A stretch of 22,672 nucleotides of DNA from an uncultured Collinsella sp. (GTDB lineage: Bacteria; Actinomycetota; Coriobacteriia; Coriobacteriales; Coriobacteriaceae), in contig URXE01000039.1 of assembly GCA_900551815.1 (NCBI GenBank), positions 1 to 22,672 on the forward strand. The letters are read 5' to 3'. A model generated the notes under the pieces. That model was given only the letters and a program-made list of their open reading frames with translations. It was not told where the DNA came from and ran no database searches. Shown here piece by piece: positions 7,070 to 13,040 of this stretch (its first letter is position 1; each line of letters begins with the position of its first letter). Position numbers and translations under genes: made by a program.

Positions 7070-7789
7070 CTACAGCTCCACGCAGGGATTGTCGCGGGTC
7101 ACTAGGGTCTTAACGACGACCGTCGCTCCCAGATAGCGCTCGAGCAGCTCGGCCAAGCGATCGATGGCAGCCTGGCAATCCCCCATCCGCTCGGGCTCCA
7201 CGCACTCAATCGCCAGAAATGCGTCCGCCGAATCGTCGGACAGAGCCGTGCGAACGCCGTCGCGCCAGTTCCAGCAACGGCACACGGCGCCCGCATCATC
7301 GATATAGGCAAGCTCACCGGGCAGCGTCGGATCATCTGCCTCCTCGCCAAGTGGCAAGAACGCGTCGCCGCCGTCGGTCACCGCCAGGCGCAGATTGCCC
7401 TCAATAGCATGCAAATCTTCGCCGCCAACGGGCAACGCATAAGTCAACGAAATCGTGTTGTAGATATCCACCGCCGGCGTAATGTGGCCGACCGGCTTGC
7501 CTTTGAGCACGCGCTTGAGCAGGTTCTCAACTGCGCAACGCGCGCCCTTCTTGGTCTTGAACAGGCGATACGCCTCGCGCCATGCCTTAACCGGCGCGTT
7601 TTCGCTGATGGTATCACTCGTCAGGTAACGCTTCGCATCGATATTAGCGCGGTCGAGCAACGCGGCAATCGCATCCACGTCCTCCTGGGAAATCTGAGCC
7701 GCGGGCTTCATGCCCTTTACGACCACGACGCCGACCGCCGCCTGCGGAAACAGCTCCCAAAACGAATCCTCGGCAACGAAACTCTTCAT
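7070..7789 (-). CDS. B3/4 domain protein (PheRS beta-like editing domain)
   Basis: A 239-residue stand-alone version of the B3/B4 domain of phenylalanyl-tRNA synthetase beta chains (COG3382 type). Characteristic segments are NAPVKAWREAYRLFKTKKGARCAVENLLKR (residues about 61-90), PAVDIYNTISL (about 102-112), and a downstream GELAYIDDAGAVCRCWNWRDG (about 155-175). In PheRS this fold holds the editing site for mischarged tRNA. The role of the free-standing proteins is uncertain. The ATG at 7789 has GGGAG with close spacing; another ATG 5 codons earlier does not. It is read alone, behind an unusual structured leader with its own promoter and an intrinsic terminator (7831-7962). Confidence 0.85.
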   Translation of the reverse strand: MKSFVAEDSFWELFPQAAVGVVVVKGMKPAAQISQEDVDAIAALLDRANIDAKRYLTSDTISENAPVKAWREAYRLFKTKKGARCAVENLLKRVLKGKPVGHITPAVDIYNTISLTYALPVGGEDLHAIEGNLRLAVTDGGDAFLPLGEEADDPTLPGELAYIDDAGAVCRCWNWRDGVRTALSDDSADAFLAIECVEPERMGDCQAAIDRLAELLERYLGATVVVKTLVTRDNPCVEL

Positions 7790-7830
7790 ATGCTCTCCCT
7801 TCATAGCGTGCGCCCGAGCCCGGGCGCCTA

Positions 7831-7891
7831 AACAAAAAGCGCCCTCACAGCGGCCACCTTCAAAGTCCTACGGTGCCGCCACAAGAGCGCT
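7831..7891 (-). terminator. Intrinsic terminator in the leader of the B3/4 gene (possible attenuator)
   Basis: On the minus strand 7875-7891 pairs with 7838-7854 in a 17-bp stem with several G-U pairs and no mismatches, followed by TTTTTGTTT. It lies between a good promoter (7934-7962) and the ribosome site, so it would stop transcripts before the gene unless an alternative structure forms. It could equally end read-through from pckA. A G+C hairpin (7898-7919, GCCCCC/GGGGGC) precedes it and another (7810-7827, GCGCCCG/CGGGCGC) follows it. Confidence 0.7.
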
Positions 7892-7933
7892 TACGCTGCC
7901 CCCATCCGGAGAAGGGGGCGATATGTCAGGCGT

Positions 7934-7962
7934 ATTGTAACCTGAGTCATCCGCCCAAGCAA
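7934..7962 (-). promoter_or_regulatory. Promoter for the B3/4 gene leader
   Basis: On the minus strand TTGCTT (7957-7962), 17 bases, then TACAAT (7934-7939), giving a start near 7927. The transcript would carry a leader of about 138 nt. The -35 box overlaps the edge of hairpin repeat copy 4, so the repeat may have supplied part of the promoter. Confidence 0.6.
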
Positions 7963-8001
7963 AACCACCACAAAGGTGCCTGTCCCCTTTGCGGTGGTTT
8001 T
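7961..8001. repeat. Hairpin repeat copy 4 (inverted loop orientation)
   Basis: A 16-bp stem with one mismatch (7961-7976 with 7986-8001; GCGG replaces GTGG in the right arm) and the loop orientation of copy 2. It begins 15 bases after the pckA stop codon and is likely the pckA terminator. Confidence 0.85.
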
Positions 8002-8016
8002 GGGTCTGAGGCGACG

Positions 8017-9687
8017 CTAGTGGCGGAGTCCCAGCAGGCCTCGGCCGCGATGGCGGGCCTCGACGGGCACCTGGGCGTGCGGGCCGGCGGCTTTGACGGA
8101 CTCGGGCAGGTGCGAGTACTTCTTCTCGAAGTTCTCCTCGAACATCACCGCCAGGTTGTGCGCGGCCTCGTCGTAGCGCGCGGTGCTCTGCCAGTACTGG
8201 CGCGGCACCAGGATGCCGTCGGGCACACCGTGGCACGTCGTGGGAATGTCGACATTAAAGATGTCGTCGTGCACAAACTCGCTGTCCTCGATGGTACCGT
8301 CGAGGGCGCGAGCGACCAGTGAGCGCGTGTAGGCAAGCTCGATGCGATGACCCACGCCGTAGCCGCCGCCAATCCAGCCGGTGTTGACCAGGTAGACGCG
8401 CGTGCGTCCGTCGGCGATACGCTCGCCGAGCATCTTGGCGTAGACCATGGGGTCGAGCGGCATAAACGGCTCGCCAAACAGCGACGAGAACGTAGGCGTG
8501 GGCTCGGTGACGCCGACCTCGGTGCCGGGGATCTTGGCCGTAAAACCCGTTACAAAGTGATACATGGCGGCATCGGCCGTCAGGCGTGAGATGGGCGGCA
8601 GCACGCCAAAGGCGTCGCAGGTCAAAAACAGCACGACGCTCGGGGTGGTACCCATGCCCTTGGTCCACGCGTTGGGGATATGCTCGACGGGGTATGCCAC
8701 GCGCGTATTGTGCGTGATCGAGACATCCTCGTAGTTGGGCTTGCGATTCTCATCGAGTACCACGTTTTCACAGATGGCGCCAAAGCGAACGGCGTTGAAA
8801 ATCTCAGGCTCGTGGAACGCGTCCAGGCCCTCGCACTTGGCGTAGCAGCCGCCCTCGACGTTAAAGATGCCCATATCGGACCAGCCGTGCTCGTCGTCGC
8901 CGATTAGCAGGCGCGTGGGGTTGGCCGAAAGCGTGGTCTTGCCGGTGCCGGACAGGCCAAAGAACACCGCGGTCTCGTGCGTGACGGGGTCCATACTGGC
9001 CGAGCAGTGCATGGGCAGCACGTCATCCTCGACGGGCAGCAAGTAATTCATAACGCTGAAGATGGACTTTTTGATCTCGCCGGAGTAGCCGGTACCAGCG
9101 ACCAGAATCACGCGCTCCTGGAAATTGATGACCACGGCGGCGCTGGAGTTGAGGCCCTTGATGGCGGGATCACACTGGTAGCCCGGCGCGGCGAGCACAC
9201 AGAAGTCCGGCTCGCCGGTGCGCGCGATTTCGCGGGCAAGCGGGCGGGCGAGCATCTGCTTAATAAAGAGCGCCTGGCTGGCACGCTCGCAGGCGACAAG
9301 CAGGCGACGCGTATGGTTGCGGTCGGCGCCGGCCATGCCGCGGGTGACGAAAACATCACGCTCATTGAGATAGTCGACGATGCCGGATTTGATGGCCTCG
9401 TAGCTCTCGACAGACAGCGGGCGGTTGACGGCACCCCAGGCAATCTTGTCGTGCACGTCGGGCGTATCGACGATAAAGCGGTCGTTGGGCGAACGTCCGG
9501 TACGCTCCCCCGTCTCGATCACCAGTGCGCCGTTGGAGGCCATACGGCCCTCTTCGCGGCGAATCGCATGCTCGACGAGCTCGGCTACCGGCAGGTCGAC
9601 CAGCAGGCGAGGCTGGTTCTCGGCGGGGTCTTCGACCAGCGTAAGACCAAAGTTAGACAGAACTTCTGCAGGGGTAACACCAGACAT
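8017..9687 (-). CDS. pckA: ATP-dependent phosphoenolpyruvate carboxykinase
   Basis: A 556-residue PEP carboxykinase of the ATP type, interconverting oxaloacetate plus ATP with PEP, CO2 and ADP. In fermentative gut bacteria it often runs towards oxaloacetate. Visible motifs are the substrate Arg in GERTGRSP (residues 60-67), the P-loop GLSGTGKTTLS (244-254) and the metal-binding IGDDEHGW (262-269). Further on are the PTPTFSSLFGEPF and LVNTGWIGGGYGVGHRI regions. Length is slightly above E. coli PckA (540). The ATG at 9687 follows AAGGAGG; the in-frame upstream extension to 9801 is not conserved-looking. The promoter region holds a perfect 16-bp palindrome (9762-9777) that may be an operator. 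The gene is followed by a hairpin repeat. Confidence 0.97.
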   Translation of the reverse strand: MSGVTPAEVLSNFGLTLVEDPAENQPRLLVDLPVAELVEHAIRREEGRMASNGALVIETGERTGRSPNDRFIVDTPDVHDKIAWGAVNRPLSVESYEAIKSGIVDYLNERDVFVTRGMAGADRNHTRRLLVACERASQALFIKQMLARPLAREIARTGEPDFCVLAAPGYQCDPAIKGLNSSAAVVINFQERVILVAGTGYSGEIKKSIFSVMNYLLPVEDDVLPMHCSASMDPVTHETAVFFGLSGTGKTTLSANPTRLLIGDDEHGWSDMGIFNVEGGCYAKCEGLDAFHEPEIFNAVRFGAICENVVLDENRKPNYEDVSITHNTRVAYPVEHIPNAWTKGMGTTPSVVLFLTCDAFGVLPPISRLTADAAMYHFVTGFTAKIPGTEVGVTEPTPTFSSLFGEPFMPLDPMVYAKMLGERIADGRTRVYLVNTGWIGGGYGVGHRIELAYTRSLVARALDGTIEDSEFVHDDIFNVDIPTTCHGVPDGILVPRQYWQSTARYDEAAHNLAVMFEENFEKKYSHLPESVKAAGPHAQVPVEARHRGRGLLGLRH

Positions 9688-9728
9688 GGGGCCTCCTTTA
9701 AAAGCGCGACACGTGGACGCGGCGCGCA

Positions 9729-9744
9729 CTTTACTCACGTAAAG
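9729..9744. promoter_or_regulatory. Short inverted repeat in the pckA leader
   Basis: CTTTAC and GTAAAG flank the 4-base loop TCAC, 42 bases upstream of the pckA start codon. It could be a protein site or a small hairpin in the 5' leader; nothing else about it decides between these. Confidence 0.35.
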
Positions 9745-9761
9745 CCCGTTGTACCCGATAT

Positions 9762-9777
9762 GCAAAAACGTTTTTGC
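9762..9777. promoter_or_regulatory. Perfect 16-bp palindrome upstream of pckA, LacI-type operator candidate
   Basis: GCAAAAACGTTTTTGC is a perfect palindrome centred on CG, 75 bases upstream of the pckA start codon. LacI-family regulators bind sites of this design (PurR sites, for example, centre on AAACGTTT). The spacing of outer bases does not match a CcpA cre site. A carbon-responsive LacI-family repressor of pckA is a reasonable guess; the regulator is not in the window. Confidence 0.5.
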
Positions 9778-9829
9778 GGCAACGGCGAAGCGCCCGCTCA
9801 ACGGTCAAAAATCGCACGCAAGCGGCCTA

Positions 9830-9888
9830 GTCATTGGGGACGTTCCCAAAGTGCCGGCACATAAGGAACGTCCCTAAGTGCCAACGAC
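9830..9888. repeat. GGGACGTTCC palindromic repeat
   Basis: The arms GGGACGTTCC (9837-9846) and GGAACGTCCC (9865-9874) are perfect over 10 bp. They enclose a second palindrome GTGCCGGCAC (9851-9860), and an imperfect outer pair GTCATTGG/CCAACGAC (9830-9837 with 9881-9888) surrounds them. It stands in the divergent gap between pckA and the flippase gene and is the only copy here. The GGGAC core and the design resemble REP-type elements. Confidence 0.7.
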
Positions 9889-9909
9889 TGAATGGCGCCG
9901 CCGAAATTA

Positions 9910-9926
9910 TTGAACAACCTGTTCAA
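9910..9926. promoter_or_regulatory. Perfect 7+3+7 palindrome, operator candidate for the flippase gene
   Basis: TTGAACAACCTGTTCAA has perfect 7-base arms around ACC. It lies 26 bases upstream of a TATACT -10 box (9952-9957) and so covers about the -35 to -50 region of that promoter. The five-base gap between GAAC and GTTC does not fit a Gram-positive LexA box, which needs four. Confidence 0.45.
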
Positions 9927-9951
9927 AAACACGAATGGACACCACCGCGAC

Positions 9952-9957
9952 TATACT
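9952..9957 (+). promoter_or_regulatory. Probable -10 box of the flippase gene
   Basis: TATACT lies 28 bases upstream of the TTG start, giving a short leader that still includes the AAAGGA ribosome site (9973-9978). No good -35 box is found at 16-18 bases, which suggests activator dependence or a non-standard promoter. Confidence 0.4.
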
Positions 9958-9984
9958 AGAGCGCAGTAAGAGAAAGGAACCGCC

Positions 9985-11559
9985 TTGAGTATCACGCCCC
10001 TCGATAGCATCCGCCGCGCCATCGCCCGCCGCAATGGCGTCGCCGACCCCGCCGTATCGGGCGAGGCGCACGGACAGGGCGGACGCATCGAGAACGGCCT
10101 GTTCCCCGCATCGCACACCGCTGAGGAGCTTGCACGAATCCAAGAGCTAAGCCAGCGTAACGCCGGCGGTCCCGACAGCAGCCAGGCCACACGCCGTCGC
10201 CGCGAGCGCGATCGCCAACCCGGCCCCATCCACCGCATGGTCAATGCCTGGTGGAACCGCCTGCTCGGAGCAGTCTACGGCGGCGGTTTCTCCACGCAGG
10301 AAGCGGAATACGAGGAGCACGCCACCAGCCGCGACTACCTTTGGAATACCTTGGGCACCGCCGTATGGGGCTTGGCGTTTCCGCTGCTCACCATTGTGTC
10401 GACGCAGCTCGTAGGCGCCGAGGAGGCCGGCAAGTTCTCCATCGCCTTTGTCACCGGCACGCTCATCATGATCGCGTGCAACTACGGCGTGCGCAACTTT
10501 CAGGTCTCGGACATCGACGAAAAAACCTCCTTCGCCTCCTACCAGCTCAACCGCTGGCTCTGCGGAGTGCTCGCGCTGGCATGCGGCCTGGTATACAGCA
10601 GCGCCCGCGGCTACGATGCGCAGATGGCCACGATCGGCCTGGGCGTCTACCTCTATAAGGTGATCGACGGCATCGCCGACGTGTACGAGGGCCGCCTGCA
10701 GCAGGCCGACAAGCTCTATTTGGCCGGCATGAGCCAAACGTTGCGTTCCGCCGGCGTCATCGCGGTCTTTAGCGTGGCACTGTTCCTTACGCGCAGCATG
10801 CCCATCGCGGCCATGGCCATGGGTGTCACCGCGATTGCCTCGCTCGTGCTGGTCACCGCCCCGCTCGCCCTGCTCGAGACCGAAAAATCACGCCGTATGA
10901 GCCTGCGCGAGGCTGGCCACCTGTTTATCCAGTGCGCCCCGCTCTTTGGTGCGCTGTTCCTGTTCAACCTTATCGAGAGCATGCCTAAGTTCGTGATGGA
11001 AGGCGCGCTGGCCTACAAGTATCAGCTGTACTTTAATGCACTGTTCTTTCCTGCGCAGGCCATTTTGTTGAGCATTGGATTTATCTATAAACCGCAGCTC
11101 CTGCGTCTATCGAGCATTTGGGCGAATCCGCGCAAGCGTCGCCGCTTTGACCTGATTATTGTTGCCGTTATGGCACTGATCGTGGTCATTACCGGAGCAT
11201 GCGCCGCATTTATGGCAGGCCCCGGCATCCCCATCATGAGCTTTATGTACGGCCTTAACTTTGAGCGCTACCGCACGCTGGCGCTGCTGATGGTCGTCGC
11301 CGGCGGCGTAACCGCGGCCATCGATTTTATCTACGCCATTATCACGGTGCTGCGCCACGCTGGAGACGTCACCAAGATCTACCTGATCTGCTTCGCCGTA
11401 AGCGTGGTGCTGCCGGTGATCCTGATTAAGCTGCTGGGCCTGCTGGGCGCCGTGGTGAGCTACCTGGCGGTCATGGCCCTACTGCTGGTGTTGCTGATAA
11501 TCGAGTACGCCCACATCCGCCAACGCATCGAACGCGACCGCAACCCATACGGCGCCTAA
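9985..11559 (+). CDS. Polysaccharide flippase-like membrane protein (MATE/MOP, Wzx type)
   Basis: A 524-residue polytopic membrane protein with about 12 hydrophobic segments from residue 119 on (for example 121-143, 151-168, 186-203). It resembles lipopolysaccharide biosynthesis/O-unit flippases of the MOP superfamily, which move lipid-linked glycans across the membrane. The first ~115 residues are soluble, rich in Arg, Glu and Gln, and not part of the usual fold. A charged Arg-rich tail ends the protein. The TTG at 9985 follows AAAGGA with 6-base spacing. It is an orphan: no glycosyltransferases lie next to it, although a WecA/TagO-type initiating enzyme is encoded 7 kb away. The flippase role is family inference; the substrate is unknown. 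Confidence 0.75.
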   Translation: MSITPLDSIRRAIARRNGVADPAVSGEAHGQGGRIENGLFPASHTAEELARIQELSQRNAGGPDSSQATRRRRERDRQPGPIHRMVNAWWNRLLGAVYGGGFSTQEAEYEEHATSRDYLWNTLGTAVWGLAFPLLTIVSTQLVGAEEAGKFSIAFVTGTLIMIACNYGVRNFQVSDIDEKTSFASYQLNRWLCGVLALACGLVYSSARGYDAQMATIGLGVYLYKVIDGIADVYEGRLQQADKLYLAGMSQTLRSAGVIAVFSVALFLTRSMPIAAMAMGVTAIASLVLVTAPLALLETEKSRRMSLREAGHLFIQCAPLFGALFLFNLIESMPKFVMEGALAYKYQLYFNALFFPAQAILLSIGFIYKPQLLRLSSIWANPRKRRRFDLIIVAVMALIVVITGACAAFMAGPGIPIMSFMYGLNFERYRTLALLMVVAGGVTAAIDFIYAIITVLRHAGDVTKIYLICFAVSVVLPVILIKLLGLLGAVVSYLAVMALLLVLLIIEYAHIRQRIERDRNPYGA

Positions 11560-11581
11560 ATGGTGCAATGGAGGCAGCTAG

Positions 11582-11780
11582 TTTGCGATGGAATCTCCCC
11601 GACTGGGGTCTCGTTGCGGACAATATGCATCACGCAAAACTAAGTGAGTAGACTTTTACCGAATCCCCGACCACACCGACAAAGCACAAGTCTGTGACCT
11701 GCGGTTTTATTGAGGCAAATATGATGGGTGCTCAGCATTTCCAAAAAAGTCTACTCACTTAGCCAGCGGGCAGCCAAATG
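11582..11780 (+). repeat. 199-bp intergenic repeat, copy 1, with 18-bp inner inverted repeat
   Basis: This copy aligns without a single gap to 14676-14874 (constant offset 3094), about four fifths identical by eye. It begins with a small hairpin CCCCGACTGGGG (11597-11608). It contains a perfect 18-bp inverted repeat, 11640-11657 with 11745-11762 (TAAGTGAGTAGAC and its complement), around a middle that includes CACAAGTCTGTG. Like copy 2 it starts just after the stop of a plus-strand gene and faces a minus-strand gene end. It may be a MITE-like element or a structured 3' RNA; it encodes no protein. Confidence 0.85.
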
Positions 11781-11831
11781 ATTATTTAATCCCCGTCCCA
11801 GAAAAATCAATTAGCGGACAGAAGGGCAAAA

Positions 11832-11864
11832 GTAGTCAAAAAAGCCCCGTCCCAAATTAGCTAC
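11832..11864 (+). repeat. GTAG...CTAC 33-nt repeat unit
   Basis: A single 33-nt unit that starts GTAGTC, ends TTAGCTAC and holds the core GCCCCGTCCCA. It is the same length as the unit in the arms of the inverted repeat at 192-301. It lies 11 bases after the stop of the metallophosphoesterase gene. A fragment of the same core (CCCCGTCCCA) lies around 11791-11800. Confidence 0.75.
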
Positions 11865-11875
11865 CTCTTGCGTAA

Positions 11876-12715
11876 TCACTCGCCAGGAAGAATGTTTGCG
11901 TAGAACTCGGCCCCGTCGTCCAGGCGCAGGATCCCGACGCGGCCGAACTCGGAGCCAGTGGCGGCGGCGCAGTCGATGTCGATGCGGTCGGGCACGCCGG
12001 CGGTGTCCTCGCCGCCCAGGCGCACGATCTGCCCGCGGCCCGACCCCTCATCGAGCCCCGCCAGACCGCCCACCTCGCAATAACGCCCAAGCGACACCGT
12101 GGGCGTGTGGCCGCTCACCACGACCGGACCCTTGCCCTCGGCAGAAAGCAGCCCCGTCGACGCATCCCAATAGCCGTGACGAATCCACAGCAGGTCATCG
12201 GACGACTGCACGGCAAGCATCTGCTTCAGCAGTTCGCGATCGGCATCCACCGCCCCCGCACCATCGGCACAATCAACCCCATGTTCAAGCAAAAACGCCC
12301 GGGCCGCCTCGATCTGGATGCCGGCATGTACCAGCAGGTACGGACGCTCGTCAGTCTCGACCACCGCGTAGAGCGGCAGTGTCGCCATCCAACGCACGAG
12401 CTCCTCGTACGCCTCAAATTCCATATCGTTGAGCTGCTGACAGGTAGTCCAACCGCCGTTGATATCCCAGGTCTCGGCATCAAGCGGATCTTGGCCAATG
12501 ATGGCGTCGAGCATGATCTGCTCGTGATTGCCCTTGAGCACGCGAGCGTTGGGTAGCGAGCGCACGAGCTTAATAACGCCAACCGGATCGGGTCCGCGAT
12601 CGATCATGTCGCCCAGCACGTACAGGGTATCGTCGGACGCCAGCGAAATCTTGGACAGGGCCTCGTCAAGCGCACGCACGTGCCCGTGAGCATCGGATGT
12701 CACATAGATCGCCAT
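11876..12715 (-). CDS. Metallophosphoesterase (PPP-type protein phosphatase / ApaH-like)
   Basis: A 279-residue calcineurin-type phosphoesterase. The two-metal motifs are all present: DAH (residues 8-10), GDMIDRG (35-41), GNHE (62-65), LLVHAG (127-132) and SGHTP (201-205). GDxxDRG together with GNHE marks the serine/threonine phosphatase and diadenosine tetraphosphatase (ApaH/PrpE) branch. Which of these substrates it uses cannot be told from sequence. The ATG at 12715 is preceded by GAGAGG. It is monocistronic, with a probable promoter at 12791-12819. Confidence 0.92.
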   Translation of the reverse strand: MAIYVTSDAHGHVRALDEALSKISLASDDTLYVLGDMIDRGPDPVGVIKLVRSLPNARVLKGNHEQIMLDAIIGQDPLDAETWDINGGWTTCQQLNDMEFEAYEELVRWMATLPLYAVVETDERPYLLVHAGIQIEAARAFLLEHGVDCADGAGAVDADRELLKQMLAVQSSDDLLWIRHGYWDASTGLLSAEGKGPVVVSGHTPTVSLGRYCEVGGLAGLDEGSGRGQIVRLGGEDTAGVPDRIDIDCAAATGSEFGRVGILRLDDGAEFYANILPGE

Positions 12716-13040
12716 GGAACGCCTCTCTTTACATTGCGGCCGAAGCCCGGAGCCGCAACTAAAACTTCAAGTTGAACTTAAACGTTATCCATTGTACTCC
12801 GTTGCAATAAAACTGGAAAGGGTTGCATACCGTCAACGGTCGCCAGCGCACGCCTGTCAACCCGCACCGCTCACGCCACGCCGCCTGGCCCAGCGTCCCG
12901 GCCAGCGTCGCACACGCCGCAGCCTCGTGTCGAAAATGAGCACGCCCGCAATCCGCCCCCATAAACCCACCATCTTTGGGTACAAATAAACGCAGACAAC
13001 TGACCGTGCCACGCCAACCACCCAGGAGCGGACACTATCC
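12716..13040. other. Divergent intergenic region between phosphoesterase and antiporter genes
   Basis: Non-coding. Its left part is AT-rich for this genome and holds a minus-strand promoter plus the short palindrome TTCAAGTTGAA (12766-12776) downstream of the predicted start. The middle is very GC-rich with a local near-repeat of CAGCGTC around 12880-12910. Near the right end GGGTACAAATAA (about 12977-12988) is the only -10-like stretch for the antiporter gene, without a good -35 box. Confidence 0.5.
12791..12819 (-). promoter_or_regulatory. Probable promoter of the metallophosphoesterase gene
   Basis: On the minus strand TTTCCA (12814-12819), 17 bases, then TACAAT (12791-12796), predicting a start near 12784 and a leader of about 70 nt. 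The palindrome at 12766-12776 lies just downstream of that start and could be an operator. Confidence 0.5.

Noticed and set aside
5020..8001. A CRISPR-like array from the four similar hairpins
   Set aside because: Copies are hundreds of bases apart with genes between them, alternate in orientation, and have no regular spacers.
9762..9777. A CcpA cre site upstream of pckA
   Set aside because: The centre CG fits, but TG and CA fall two bases too far out for the cre consensus, so it is listed as a general LacI-type palindrome only.
9910..9926. A LexA (SOS) box upstream of the flippase gene
   Set aside because: The Gram-positive LexA site needs GAAC-N4-GTTC; here the gap is five bases and the outer bases are T/A and not C/G.
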